Source: Prorocentrum cordatum (lineage: Eukaryota > Sar > Dinophyceae > Prorocentrales > Prorocentraceae). Taken from it: a stretch of 64,000 bases of DNA. Of this stretch, positions 10,131-22,675 are shown piece after piece (position 1 is the first letter of the stretch; each line of letters begins with the position of its first letter). The notes beneath the pieces are model-generated. The model ran no database searches, had not been told where the DNA came from, and saw only the letters and a program-made list of their open reading frames with translations. Made by a program: the position numbers and the translations under genes. The stretch covers positions 131,253 to 195,252 of the forward strand of contig CAUYUJ010017797.1 of NCBI GenBank assembly GCA_963575745.1, written 5' to 3'.

Positions 10131-12850
10131 CTACGTAGTAATGTCCACGTTGTCAAGGTCAAATCTGATCTCCCGCTTCGCTGAATCAGATAGGATCAGA
10201 GTCCGTTCGCGTGAGACAGCGGCGCGGTCGCGTCGTCGATCGTAGGTGCCCGCAGCAGGTGACCGAACACGATCGCGAGTAGACGGTGAGCGGCTGTGGT
10301 GTCTGAATGAGGAGCGGCCGTTCGCCCTGTCCCTCCTGGTAGGAGAGCGGCCACGGGAAGAATCCCGGTGGGATGTCCTAGACGTTGAACGTGAACGTTG
10401 TGGAAGACGCGGTGACCATCCGCGACGCACGGGAGAGCGCGAGTCGCGTCGCCCCTCGCGCTGTGGAGACGGTGACCCTCGTTGTGACCAACGAGTGCCC
10501 CCCGGACTGTGGGAGCACTGTCGGTTCTTGTAGGGCGACTGCCTCCTGCGCCCCGCGCGCCGCGGTGGGGGCGTCCTGTTTCGGCTGTCCTTGCTGCGTT
10601 GCCAAACAGGGCTCCGGTCAGGGGTCTCAGTGTTGCGATTGATGCGAGCGTCGCGGCACCGGTCGCCGCGCTTGCAGGTTTGCTTCGGGTCTGCGTAGAA
10701 GGTGCATGCTGGTAGGTGGGGGTGCGTGCGACGACTTTTCTTGGGACAGGATCCAGTCTTGGCGAAAGCGAAGCAGAAATTCTGCCGAGCTTTGTCTTTC
10801 GTCCTTGGTCCGGTAGAGCGACCAGTAGAGGATCGTCTGTCGTGGTGGTCACGGGCAGATGACCGTGGAGTTGGTCGAGTAGTCGGACGACTGCTGGAGC
10901 CTGCGCGGAGCATCTTGCACCTTTCCCCATTCTTGCACCTCCCAGATTTGAACGCTGCACATATCACAAGATCGTGTCTGCTCGATTCGTTATGGAGGTT
11001 GTGCTGGTTGCGCTCAAGCTGGCGGAACTCGAGGTTGTGCAGAGCTCGTTGCCGAAGCCAGTCGTGCGTTCTATTCGGGTCGTTGGGAGTCACTTTGTTG
11101 TAGTCGTGTATATCCTGCTTCATCAAGTAGTGTATTCGTATCTGAGCTCGGAATAGTGACTCCAATATTCTCGTGTCGGGTGGTTCGCGGCAGTCCAATA
11201 GTAGATTGTCCCAGTCCACAATCAACCGTTGTAGGTCATCGTCCCGCATGCGTAGTAGCTGCAGACGCTCAAAGTCGTGCGGGTTTGAAAGACTGTAGTA
11301 TCGTCCAGTAGATTTGTCTGCCCTTGAGCATGCGGCCGGCTTGGTGCTCCTGAGCCGTGGGGTTATTGATGCGATAGCGTAGCGCAGAATTCAAAACGGC
11401 AGTGAGTCCGGCTGCGAGTTTGCAGTCGGCACTCTCGAAGTGACCGCTGTCCTGAAGGTCCTCGTAGGTCGTTGTGGGTTGTTCTGCAATGCAGAGGAAT
11501 GCGTAAGCCTTGGCAGGGCGCCCAGAGGCACTGCCAAAGCTGTTGCGAACCGTCTGCTGCCACTCTTGTAGACGTGTGCTTCGCGGCAGTTGTGGTACGC
11601 ATACGGTGTCAGACTCCTCGATAGGAGTTGCGGCGGTAGCAGAGACGGGTGATAACGTCTGCGAAGGAACCGGTTGCGTTGGAGATGGAGGTCGCATAGG
11701 AGAAACGTGACGCGTCTGAGCAGGAGGCCGCGGCTGAAGCGGCACCTGGCGAGGTGCGTCGTGCATGGCCTGCGCGGATGTCACCATCGGCGCGCGTAGG
11801 AGCGCGTCGATGGTCTGGAGGTTGGTGGTGGAGCTCGGCGTTGCTGACGTGTGAGGCCAGTGTAGATTAGTTGGTCGTAACGCTGTGCTGCATTTGTTGG
11901 GCGCTCTGTTGGGGACCACGTATCTCGACGTTGGTATCATGGGTCCGCTGGGAGTACCTGTCAAACCTGCGCTCAAGGTCTCGGAGTCGTTGGTTGTGTG
12001 CTTCGTGCTCTTGTTCCAAACGGGTTAGGATTGAGTCGGCCCGTGCTTTTTCAGCGTCTCTTTCCTGGGAGATCTGGGTAAATCGTAACTGCGCGCGGCC
12101 CGCCGCCTGCCGCGCCTCGGCCGCGCCGGCTTCGAGGGGGGCGAAATCGCATGTCGAAGTCGGGGCGCCCAGCTGATCAATCTGGGCCCGCACCAAACGC
12201 AACTCAGCCAGCGCAGTCCGTAATTCGGGGATCTGCTGCCCAACCTGGGAGACTCGGTTCTCGAGCGTTGGCGCACGTCCTTCGAAAGCTGCAAGACGGC
12301 GAGTGAGGGCCGTCTCGGCACAGCGCAGCTTACCATCTAACTCGGACGTGAGGGTGGCACGGGTGGGGTGCATCGTAGCAGCGCGCTGGTGGACCTGGGT
12401 GCATAGCGTATCCACGTACCTCCATAGGTGGGGTCTGTCGCACCATCAGGAGCTCATCGTGTAATGTCCTGGCAGCAGCAATGCCTGTATCCCTGACGGT
12501 CACCATGTGTGCCTCCATCCGTGGGAGGTAGTCGTGAAGCGTCTGGATCGTTCTGGAGTCGGCACCTCGGTGTGACTCCATCTGGGCGCCCTGGGATTGG
12601 ACCTGAGAGATGATCGATCGATCCTCGGCGATCCTAGCATCGACCAAGGCGAGAGCATGTAGCCGTCTGAGCGGCCAGACCCGATAGCTGCTTGGTCGTG
12701 CATGTTTCAACCTGGTCTCGGAGCTCTGCCAGATCGCCGGCAGTTGGGGGGGATTGCGCTACGAGGTTGCTCTGCTGAGAGCCCTGCCGGGAACGCCGTT
12801 GCGAGGGGCTGCGGCTGGCTTCTCGAGTAGCAGAACGAAAGTGGCACCTT
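10131..12850 (-). pseudogene. Copia-type Gag remnant with coiled coil, CCCH zinc fingers and RS-rich tail
   Basis: Four successive frames make up one degraded Gag. From about 12850 to 12420: SQRRSRQGSQQS, then LAELRDQVETCTTKQL. At 12415-11867 there is a coiled-coil stretch rich in Ala/Glu/Arg heptads. At 11976-11269 there is a Pro/Ser linker ending GRQIYWTILQSFKPA. At 11249-10131, RLIVDWDNLLLDCREPPDT introduces the Gag core. Three CCCH-like fingers follow: CAAFKSGRCKNGERC near 10960, CFAFAKTGSCPKK near 10780, and CTFYADPKQTCKRGDRC near 10710. The C-terminal ~150 residues are Arg/Ser-rich (RSPVRR, RSTSRTSHRDSSRGRSP). Gag would package element RNA. At least three frameshifts separate the parts, and a stop lies between Gag and Pol. 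Confidence 0.75.
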
Positions 12851-13640
12851 TCAGGAACCTGTCGCTGAGACGTCCGTCCAGCGCTCCTCTCTATGACGCG
12901 CGCGTGTTCTGAGACGGAGACATTTGTTGGCGACGGAACCTTGGCCCAGCGGCGGCTGCGAGCGAGAGCAGCGCCAAGGGGCGCGGTCGCGGCGCGCTGG
13001 CCGCTGCGGGCGTGGCCAACGACGCCGGTGTCAGCAAGGGTGGGCGGGCAGGCAGTAGGCGCAGTGAAGCCAGTGTCGTCTCCGACTACAGACGTGACAA
13101 CTGCGGGCGTGGCCACCGACGGGCGGGGCGCATCGGGCTCCGCGGGGGGCGAATCTAGCCGCTGTCGCGAAGGTCGGGGCGCGCGAGCACGCTGGGGCGG
13201 CGGAAGCGCCGGAGAGTAGGGTGAGAGTTCTCCGAGAGCCGCCGCGAAAGACGCAGCGCTGCCGTCACCTGAGAGGGGGGAAATGAGCATCAGTTTCTCG
13301 TGCCCTCTCCATGATGCCGCTGCTATCACGCGCCGTCGGGGGAATCGCACGCCTGCGGGCAGCGCGACGAAGTTGTGACGCCAAGCGGCGGAACCCAAGA
13401 TAACACGAATTGCAACAGTAAAGAGCAGGTAAGAAAAGGCTGATAACCTGCGAGTGCAGGGGGACGGCCGAGGGGCCCTTCCTGCACGGGGTCCGTAGGT
13501 AAAGGCAAGGAAGAGGACTCCTTTTCCAAGGCACTGCGCAGCGTGCAATGTTCTGTGGTGAGCAAGCCAATACCTGAGCCAATACAGATGCGGAAGGGAT
13601 GTCGTAGGGAAATGAACGGACTTCACACACAGAGCAAGGC
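12851..13640. other. GC-rich DNA between the Copia remnant and a degenerate repeat; no gene recognised
   Basis: A long minus-strand open frame runs through (14451-12634), but its composition is Arg/Ala/Pro-rich and repetitive. Only its last ~60 codons belong to the Copia Gag. No LTR could be found. Confidence 0.35.
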
Positions 13641-14540
13641 GCCGAGGGGGGTGCTCGACCGCGTCAAGGCGGACGCCAAGGCACTGCTCAACCGCGCAGA
13701 GCTGGAAGCCATGCAGTGTGCGAGCGTGTCCACGCGGGCACTGTGGCACTGCTCGACCCCGCCGTGCCAGCCACCAGAAAAGTGCCCGCGCACGTTGCGC
13801 TGGACACCGTGGTGCTGCTCGACCCCGCTGAGGCAGATGCCGACGGGTGCTCGGCCACGCAGTCACCGTGGTAGGCCTCGTCATCGACCGCCATGAGTTG
13901 GGCTCCGTTGTACTCGCCCGACTCCGCCGCACGGATGCCACCAGGGTCCTCGAACGCCTCGAACTGGACTCCGCGGCGCGGCTGGACAACGCGCTGCCAG
14001 ACCCAAGCGGGGTCCGCGACCGCGTCGAGGTGACGTCGAAATACAGCTCGTCTGCGTAAAGCCTTGCGCCCGCGCGATGCTTGACCGCATCAAGACGGGG
14101 ACCGCGGTGCTGGTCGACTCCGCCGGACCAGATCCCAGCTGGCGCTCGAGCGCGTCGTGCTGCGCGCCGTGGTCTTGATCGAGCCTGAAGCGCGGGGCGC
14201 CAAAGAAAGGCTCGATTTCGCCGGGGCGCGCACCGTGGCACTGCTCGACGGAAGCGTGCTGGACACCGACCATGCCGAGAGGGCTCCGTAACATTGCTCG
14301 ACTCCGCCGTGCCCGATGCCAGCGGGGTGCTCGAGCAGGCAATGCTGGATTCCTTGGTGCTGCTCGACTCCGTGGGGCAGGGCGCTGACGGAGTGCTCGA
14401 ATACGTCGAGGGGGACGCCGTGGCACTGCGCGCCAGCGTGGCCCTGGACAACGGCGCAGTGTGCGACTACGCCGAAGTGCGCACCGCGGTGCTGCTCCAC
14501 CCTCTCGCCTGTAGCCGAATGCCGAGCCGCCGCTCATGTC
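13641..14540 (+). repeat. Degenerate tandem repeat built on a 'GGTGCTGCTCGACnCCG' motif
   Basis: The motif GTGG(C/T)(A/G)CTGCTCGACnCCGC recurs irregularly, giving fragmentary VLLDS-type translations in several frames. Unit borders are too eroded to give one period. Confidence 0.5.
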
Positions 14541-14547
14541 CAGAGCG

Positions 14548-15095
14548 GCGGGGCCTGACTCAGCTGCGCCACGTCGAGGGCCGCGCACCCGACCGGCACT
14601 CAGACCGAACAGGTCGCACTCCCGTGGCTACGCGCCGCCCCAGCGACTCGCTCAGACCTTGAAGCGACACGCTTGATTGTCGTACGCCTGCTGGGCGCGG
14701 CGCTGCAGCACTGGAGGCCCTCAGCTCGCAGCGGGGCCCGACTCGGCTGCGCCAGCGCGAGGGCCGCGCACCCGCCCGGCGCACAAACCGAACAGGTCGC
14801 ACTCCCGTGGTTAAACGCCGCCACAGTGACACGCTCAGATCTCGAAGCAACACGTTCGATTGTCGTGCGCCTGCTGGATACGGCGCTGCAACTTCCGAGG
14901 CTTCCGGCTCGCGGCGGGGCCCGACTCGGCTGCGCCAGCGCGAGGGCCGAGCACACGACGAGCGCAGAGACCGAACTGGTCGTACTCACGTGGTTAAGCG
15001 CCGCCCCAGCGACGCGCTCAGACCTTGAAGCGACAAGCTTGATTGTCGTGCGCTTGCTGGGCGCGGCGCTGCAGCTCCGGAGGCCCTCGGCCCAG
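14548..15095 (+). repeat. 183-bp tandem repeat, three units
   Basis: GCGGGGCCCGACTCGGCTGC starts at about 14731 and again at 14914, and a diverged copy starts at about 14548: a spacing of 183 bp (61 codons). Each unit contains ACCGAACAGGTCGCACTCC and GATTGTCGTGCGCCTGCTGG. The frames opened by the period have no recognised domain. Confidence 0.75.
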
Positions 15096-15469
15096 CGAGC
15101 CGTGTCCCCCGCCCCCTCAAGCGTCACGCTGCGGCCCCGCGGGCTTCACCGACGGCACCCGAGCCCATGGGGTAACGCATCCGCTCGCGAGCGGGACAAG
15201 TCGCCCGCGTAGGCGGACCCGGGAATTCGCGCCTATGGCGCACGCTGGCAGCGCCGCAGGCGCATGGCACCCCAGGCGTGTGGCGAGGCGGCTGTGGGTG
15301 GGAGGAGGGAAAGCCTCCTCTACTGCAGTGCCGCCGCGACGGAGACGGGACGCTGCGCCCGCAGCCGTTTTGGGCCCAACTTGAGCCTAAACAACTGCGG
15401 AAGAAACCGTCGAGTTCCCTCAAACGTTTCCCGCCATACTCCCGTGCAATATGGCAAACAAAGGGCACA

Positions 15470-15470
<1 letters not shown>
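15096..15470. other. Spacer without recognisable features
   Basis: GC-rich sequence immediately before a large microsatellite. No coding frame that I can support. Confidence 0.35.
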
Positions 15471-15471
<1 letters not shown>

Positions 15472-15524
<53 letters not shown>

Positions 15525-15543
15525 GCATCAGCATCAGCATCAA

Positions 15544-15618
<75 letters not shown>

Positions 15619-15641
15619 GATCATGATCATCATCGTCATCC

Positions 15642-15677
<36 letters not shown>

Positions 15678-15915
15678 ACATCAGCATCAGCATCAGCATC
15701 AGCATCAGCATCAGCATCAGCATCAGCATCAGCATCAGCATCAGCATTAGCATCATCATCGTCACCATCACCATCACCATCACCATCACCATCATCATCA
15801 TCATCATCATCATGAACATCAGCATCAGCATCAGCATCAGCATCATAATCATCGACATCATCATCATAATCACCATCACCATCACCATCACCATCACCAT
15901 CACCATCACCATCAC

Positions 15916-15953
<38 letters not shown>

Positions 15954-15955
15954 CC
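15472..15955 (+). repeat. (CAT)n microsatellite about 480 bp with CATCAG and CACCAT sub-blocks
   Basis: Nearly pure ATC/CAT triplets, with internal blocks of CATCAG (15680-15750) and CATCACCATCAC (15766-15795 and 15865-15915). All six frames are open and low-complexity (His, Ile, Ser or Asp, Met, Val), so none is a gene. Confidence 0.95.
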
Positions 15956-16735
15956 GCCACCACACCAACCCACCCACCCCTCCTTCCTCTTCTCCTCCTC
16001 CTCCTCCCTGCCCATGTTCCTCCTGCCCCTCCCACTCTTCAAACCCTGATGACGAACGACGACGAACGCCGATGAGCGACGACGACGACGACAAACTGCG
16101 GACGCCCCCTGGGGGGGGGGCCGGGGCGCGCAAGGCCTGGCGACGACGACGACGACGACGAAGACGACGACCGACGACGGCGTCGACGAGGACGAACCAC
16201 CGACGAAACTGCGGATGCCGCATCGGGGGGGGGGGGGGTTGCCGAGTGGGTGGGTGCGGAAATAAAATGCTCAACGCAAGTCGCATTCCGCATTTTTATT
16301 GGCGGAGTGACGGTGGGTGTCGAAAACTCGAAAACACTGCCGCTGACCAATGCCCAAACTTTTGCCGCAATTTTCTGGCCCCGCGGAGGGAGGGCAGAGG
16401 GTGGGTGTTACAAAAATAAAATGGAACGTTTCCCCGCGAGGCACGCTGGCCGCAGGGTGGGTGGGTTCAAAAAAGCAAGCGGATTTTCCCCGGAGTTCGC
16501 CAGGGACGTAAAGCCTCTCGACCCCCTCGTTCCGTTTTTTCTTCCTCTAGCTGTTCGTCCCTGCCTCCGTCCCTCCCTCTCTCCCTCCTTCCCTCCCTGC
16601 CGCCCTCCCTCCCTCCCTCCCGACGACGACGGCAACGACCACCACCACCACGACGACGACGACGACCACCACCACCACCACCACCACCACGACCACGACC
16701 ACGACGACGACGACCACGCCGAGGCGGCGGGCGAG
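15956..16735. repeat. (GAC)n blocks and a GGGTGGGTG...AAAATAAAATG short repeat
   Basis: 16064-16200 is GACGAC-rich, and 16618-16735 mixes GAC and CAC triplets. Between them, GTGGGTGGGTG followed by AAATAAAATG appears at about 16235 and 16398, with a partial third copy at 16457. 16540-16620 is a CCCT tract. No gene. Confidence 0.7.
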
Positions 16736-16935
16736 GGCGCCATCCTCGGTGAGCAGCGGCTGGCACAACTGCGCCCCCTCGTGCTCGGGCGGCAGCCGGT
16801 TCTTGGCGCGGCGGGGCGTTGACGTCGGCGCGAGACGTCGGCGCTTCGAGGTCGACGGCGGGGGTAGGGATCGTCGAGGCCCAGGTCGAAGATCGAGGAT
16901 TGGCAGCAGGAAGGAGAAGGAAGGGGGTGGGGGGA
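16736..16935. other. Short non-repetitive stretch
   Basis: Unassigned GC-rich DNA between microsatellites. Confidence 0.3.
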
Positions 16936-17012
16936 GAAGGAAGGGGGAGGAGGAGGAGGAGAGGAGGAGGAGGAGGAGGAGGAGGAGGAGGAGGAGGAGG
17001 AGGAGGAGGAGG

Positions 17013-17091
<79 letters not shown>

Positions 17092-17132
17092 GGAGGAGGA
17101 GGAGGAGGAGGAGGAGGAGGAGGAGGAGGACG
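16936..17132 (+). repeat. (GAG)n-(GAT)n-(GAG)n composite microsatellite
   Basis: GAG triplets (16945-17015), about 25 GAT triplets (17016-17090), then GAG again. The block is almost purely purine on one strand at its ends. Confidence 0.95.
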
Positions 17133-17678
17133 GCGACGAGGAGGAAGAGGCGCCGGGAGTGGTGCCTCCGAAGGCGGCCGGGGCCGCTGCGGCGGAGGCG
17201 CGCTGGCGGGCAGCGGGGCGCGGAGGGCGCGGCAGGCGGCGTGCGGGGGCGCGCCCGGGCTGCGGCGGCAGGCACGGCGCGCCAGGCCGCGGCGTCGGGC
17301 TGGGCAGCTGCGGCGGAGGCGCGTTGCCTGCGGGGTGAGGCAAGCTGGGCGCAACTGCGCTGCGCGGTGCAGGCGGCGGCGGCGGTGGCGGGACGCCTGC
17401 TGGCAGCGGCGGCGCGCGGCGGCCACGGGCGCACGGCCGGCGGCGCTGCTGCGGGAGGCTCCGGGGGGGGGGCGACGGCGGGCGACTGGCTACCGGGTCG
17501 CGCGGGTCCCCGCGGCGTTCCGGGTAGATGGGCCCTGACAGGCGCACCCCAGGGAGCGGCCGCCTTTTGCGCGTCGCTCTCGGGGGAACCATCCCGTTTG
17601 AGGGAAGGTGGGGGAATGCGCCGGCTCCTGATCAACGAGCCGTAACCCGCGCAGGGAAGACTCGCGGCCGCCTGCTGC
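17133..17678. other. GC-rich unique sequence, no recognised gene
   Basis: Very high GC with GGCGGC-rich runs. Long frames are open on both strands but contain only Ala/Arg/Pro/Gly-biased residues. Confidence 0.4.
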
Positions 17679-18125
17679 TGGAGGAGGAGGAGGAGGAGGA
17701 GGAGGAGGAGGAGAGGAGGGGATGGAGGAGGAGAGGAGGAGGAGGAGGGAGGAGGAGGAGGAGGAGGGAGGCGGAGGAGGGAGGAGGAGGAGGAGGAGGA
17801 GGAGGAGGGGGAGGGGAGGGGCAGGGGGAGGGGCAGGGGCAGGGGCAGGGGGAGGGGGAGGGGGAGGGGGAGGCAGGAAGGATGGAAGGAAGGAAGGAGG
17901 GAAGGAAGGCAGGAAGGAAGGCAGGAAGGAAGAATGGAAAGAAGGAGGAGGAGGAGGAGGAGGAGATGAAGGAGGAGGATGAGGATGAGGATGAGGATGA
18001 GGAGGAGGAGGAGGACGAGGAGATGAAGGAGGAGGATGAGGATGAGGATGAGGAGGAGGATGAGGATGAGGAGGAGGATGAGGAGGATGAGGAGACACGA
18101 GGAGGAGGGAGGAGAAGGAGGAGGA
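17679..18125 (+). repeat. Purine-only (GGA/GAT/GGAAG) microsatellite about 450 bp
   Basis: Nearly uninterrupted purines on the plus strand: GGAGGA, GGGGCA-type, GGAAGG and GATGAG blocks in series. Confidence 0.95.
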
Positions 18126-19675
18126 GGAACCAGGAACCAGCAGGAGGAGCGAGGTTAACGACTGGAATCCTCTCATGGGTTTCATTCGTTAGCGTCACTA
18201 TCGGCCTTGACATTCACGTCTGCCTTTACCTCGATCCTCCTGCTGTCGCAACAGCCACTGTCACGGGAGAGCCCAGATCGCGGCAAGGTCATTGAATTTG
18301 TCTCTTGTTGACCTGGTACATGTCCCCTCGACAGTCCCTCCCCCAGCCATCCCTTCATCGGGCATGCTACCGTACTCCCCCTTTCCCCTCCTCCCTCGTT
18401 GACCTCTTTTCTCCCTCCCTTCCTCCCTCGATACCTCCCCCTCGCTCACCCCCCCTCCCTCGCCTCCAGCCCCCACACCTCCTCTCCCTCGCTGACCTTT
18501 CCCCCTCCCCATCCCTTCTCTCTTCCCATCTCCGTCTTTCCCACAGCGCTCCTACGAAAACGACGAACGAGCAGCGAAAATGCATACTTTCTTTTACTAG
18601 CTAAGTCGTCCAACTTCGCGCATCCCACCCCGCGATGCGCGACGCGCGCTCATCTTCGCGCCCTCGCGAAGCGACCTTGACGAAGGGCAACTCTCCGGCC
18701 CAGGCTGCGACGCGCGAAGCACCGCTATCTTCGCACCCCTGCGGCTGATCTAGATTTTTGTTGGGGGGAGGGGGGAGATGGGAGCGGACACCTCCAAGCA
18801 GCGATGACGGTGAGGCCAGCGTGTGACCGCAGTGCGATCAGCAAGAGGCGACGCATCCTGCCAACCTGGCCGAATGGCGCAGAATAGGTTAGAGGAAGGG
18901 AGAACTAACGGGGAGACGCAAGACCCGGGTTCGGGGGACTCGGGTTGGCCTGAGGGGGCCGTCAGGAAAATGACGAGACCCACTCCAAAACTTGACGCGT
19001 GCTCCCGCTGCAAGCATCCCACGAAAACTGGACAGTCAACATCCAGAACGCGCTCGTCGAAAAGCGTCGGCAAACCCGAGCTCCGGCGCACTCGAGCCTT
19101 ACGTCTCTCCGTGCGTCTCCCCGAGAGGAGGGGAGGCACTGAGGATGGGCTCTCCCCCCCGACCCCGCCTGCCGTTGCATCCCCCCGGGCAGAGGTCGCG
19201 GGGAGCGCGCGGCCTTCACTATGACGAGGTGCCCCGAGGCGGGCTTGGCGCCTGGCGCGGGGAGGAGGCACGCCCGCGGCTCCCGGGCCCCACGCCCAGG
19301 AGGGAGGGCGATGCAGGAGCAGGGAGGGAGGGAGGGTCTCAGAGATCCGGCGCTCCCCCAAACAATGGGGGCCAAGGGGGCGGCGGGTTTGGGGTTGTTT
19401 TCGAAATCCGGGAGCCCTCGCCGGGCCTCGGGACCGTCAGAGAACGACTCGGGACGGAAAACCGGCCCCAGGGAAGTGGTCAAGACCGCCAGTATCGAAA
19501 GAATTGAAGCGGTCTGGGGAGAAGGGAGGGAGGAGGGAGGAAGGGGAGGAGGAGGGCCTGGCTGGTCCCAGGAGTAGCGGATGCCGATGTGCATGTAGCC
19601 GATGCTCCGGTCGGCCTAGATGTGGGTGGGGGGGGGCTGGACGCGAGGACCACTGGGGGGCTGCGGTAGCGGGCG
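18126..19675. other. About 1.5 kb without recognisable gene
   Basis: 18360-18530 is CTCCCT-rich. 19400-19470 shares a short block with 5655-5700. The rest shows no family motif on either strand. Confidence 0.4.
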
Positions 19676-19805
19676 GAGCACGACGAGGAGGGAAGGGGGG
19701 AGGGAGGGAGGGAAGGGGGAAGGGAGGGAGGGAGGGAAGGGGGAAGGGAGGGAGGGAGGGAAGGGGGAGAGGGAAGGGAAAGAGGGGGGAGGGAGGGAGG
19801 AAGTC
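19676..19805 (+). repeat. (GGGA)n-type microsatellite with ~30-bp internal period
   Basis: GGGAGGGAGGGAAGGGGGAA recurs three times. Confidence 0.9.
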
Positions 19806-20034
19806 ACGTCCTTCGGGTGCAGGGAGGCGGGCAGCAACTAATCAATAAGCAACAGAGCGGTCAGACCAAAGACACCACGGCGTGCTGGTGGAGTGAATAT
19901 GTGCGCGTGATCTGCACGGCGAGGGGCGGGGAAAAAGACAGAAAGAAAGAGAGAGAAGGAAGAGGGGACGGAAGCAGAGGAGGAGGACGACGAAGAGGCG
20001 GAGCCGGCATGCATGATATTTGGTGGAACGGTCG

Positions 20035-20895
20035 TACAGACATACACGCATACATACCTACATACCCACCTACCTACTTATCTACCTACCTACCTACCTG
20101 CCTACATACATACACACACATACACATACATACACATACACATACACACACATACACACAGACATACATACATACATACATACATACATACATACATACA
20201 TACATACATACATACATACACACATCCGTCCATCCATCCATTCATCCATCCTTCCCTCCCTCCCTTCCTCCGTCCGTCCGTCCGTCCATCCATCCATCCA
20301 CCTATACATACATACATACATACATGCCTGCATGCATACATACGTACAAACATACATACACGCACACATATACACATACATACATACATCCATCCATCCA
20401 TCCATCCATCCATCCATCCATCCATCCATCCATCCATACATACATACATACATACATACATACATACACACAGACAGACAGACAGACATACATACATACA
20501 TACATACATGCATGCATGCATGCATACACACATACATACATACATACATACACATACATGCATACATACATACATACATACATACATACACACACATACA
20601 CACATGCATGCATGCATACATACATATATACACACATACATACATACATACATACAGACAGGCAGACAGACATACAGACATGCATGCATGCGTGCATGCC
20701 TACATACCTACCTGCATACATCCATCCATCCATCCATCCATACATGTCTCAATTCATCCGTCCATTCATCCGTACGTACGTACATACATACAGACAGACT
20801 TGCATACATACATACATACATACATACATACATACATACATACATACATACATACATACACACATGCATACATACATACAAACATACGTACATAC

Positions 20896-20934
<39 letters not shown>

Positions 20935-20960
20935 TACAGACACACGGACATACAGATTTG
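20035..20960 (+). repeat. (CATA)n/(CCAT)n/(CAGA)n tetranucleotide satellite about 0.93 kb
   Basis: Mostly CATA with CCAT, CAGA and CATG blocks. The three plus-strand frames are all open for 350 or more codons (His/Thr/Tyr/Ile), which shows they are by-products of the repeat. Confidence 0.97.
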
Positions 20961-22440
20961 TGTGCATATGCATATACAACTATGTATATATGTGAATTTA
21001 CACATGAATATAGAGAGAGACGACAACGACAACGACGACGGCGACAACGAGGCGCGCCTTAAACTTCTGGAAGAGCACGCTCAAGTCCCTGCGAGGGTCC
21101 TCCGCCAGGCTGGCGCCCCAGACCTCTGACGACTGGACTCTCTCTAATCGACGGCCCAACGGGGCTCCCGAGACCAGCTGGATCACACTCTCGGCTCTCT
21201 TGGGCCTCCAGTCTCCGACGGCTCCTGCGGACCTCCAGAGACCCTTGGAGACCTCTGGAGACCTCTAGGCTCTAGGGGGGATGCCAGGACAGGCTTTCCC
21301 GTACGACTCTGACACATACGGCACCACAGTACAGCGAAGGTCCGACGCGCGATTTGAACTCTTTGTCGCGCTCTCGCGCGTGACCTTGCAACCTTGCCAC
21401 TGAATACGTACCGCCCGCAGGGTACGCTTGACAACATCTGGTATCCCCTCAACTCCGGGCTGAGCGTGCGCGCGCCGAAATGGAGGGAAAAACCTGCGGC
21501 GCGATTTGCGTGTTGCCAAGTGGTCTGGGCCCCGGCATACATGCCTACTAAGCAAACGCGACGGGAGGAGCATCGGCAGCTCAGCGCTGCGAGCGGCCTG
21601 AAGCAGCCCCTGGCAGCTGAAATCGACTCTACTGCACGTACGTTCTATCGCTCTTCCTCCTGCTCCTGCTCCACCTCCTCTCGGGCTCTCGGACTCGGCA
21701 CGCCCAGGACACTCCTGGAGAACGAGGGGCGCGATGAAGAAATAATGATTTGGACAAGCCACGCAACTATGGTCAATGGAAGCATAATCCAATCAACAAC
21801 AACTCCCCGGACAAGCCCCCAAACCCCTTGGACAACCCAGCGGAAACACAGACACCCCCCCTGGGCAACTCCTGCTGGAAAAGCCTCCAAGGGATTTTTC
21901 TCTCATAAGACATACGAGAACCATTCAACAAGGGCGAGGGGGCCAAAACGCCCCTCGAGAGGCGATCAGATGGGAGGTGCACCCGGAATCATGGTCGCGG
22001 CCTCACCCTGAGACTTTGAGGGACCTCGCTGAGTCTGAACGCATTTGGGCTCGGCTGTTGCAGGTGCTGCCGCTTCCATGGGCACAGCACGCCCGAGACT
22101 TCGAGTACTTGGAGCGGGCACGCAACATCTGAACTCCATTGTCTCTGCCTGCTGCTCTTGCGCTGGCCGTTTCCACTTCGGCCACTCCCCTCCCGTCTCG
22201 GGGACGCACACCCCCGGGTCAGCGCAAACCTGGGTCAGCCCGGCCCCTGTCGCGACGCCAGGCCGGCCGCTGAAGACGAAGCCAGTAGGATACAATCGGG
22301 TGAAGATACGTCGAGATTCTCTGAGATCCGGCGGCTCGGGAAAATGTCTCGGATGCCGCGGCCCTCTCGGAACGTTCCGCAACGCTCTGAGAGCGCTCTG
22401 GAACGGATCTATTCTCTCCTCCTAGCCCCGTCCGACTCTG
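20961..22440. other. About 1.5 kb without recognisable gene
   Basis: 21225-21275 has a short GGAGACCTCT repeat. The remainder is non-repetitive, with open frames on both strands but no motif that I can name. Confidence 0.4.
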
Positions 22441-22447
22441 ACCCGGA

Positions 22448-22670
22448 ACGCGACGCGCGAGGCGCGGTTGATCTTCAGGCAAGCGCCCGCGATGGAGAAC
22501 AGTCTGGGCTGGCGGAAGGGGCACAGCGATCAGCTGAGGGCGTGTCTCTGGCCCAGGACGCGACGCGCGAGGCGCGGTTTATCATCAGGCAAGCGCCCGC
22601 GATGGAGAACAGTGTGGGCTGGCGGAAGGGGCGCAGCGATCAGTTGAGGGCATGTCTCTGGCCCAGAACG
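22448..22670 (+). repeat. 110-bp direct tandem duplication
   Basis: CGACGCGCGAGGCGCGGTT begins at 22451 and again at 22561. The intervening sequence, including GCGATGGAGAACAGT and GGCGGAAGGGGC, repeats with few changes. Confidence 0.9.
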
Positions 22671-22675
22671 CGACG

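Noticed and set aside
12634-14451. 605-residue minus frame as one gene
   Set aside because: Only the last ~60 codons join the Copia Gag; the rest runs through degenerate repeats.
15124-16075. Poly-His, poly-Ile and poly-Asp frames
   Set aside because: CAT microsatellite artefacts.
20013-21129. 350-390 residue frames rich in HTYI
   Set aside because: Tetranucleotide satellite; three plus frames are open at once.
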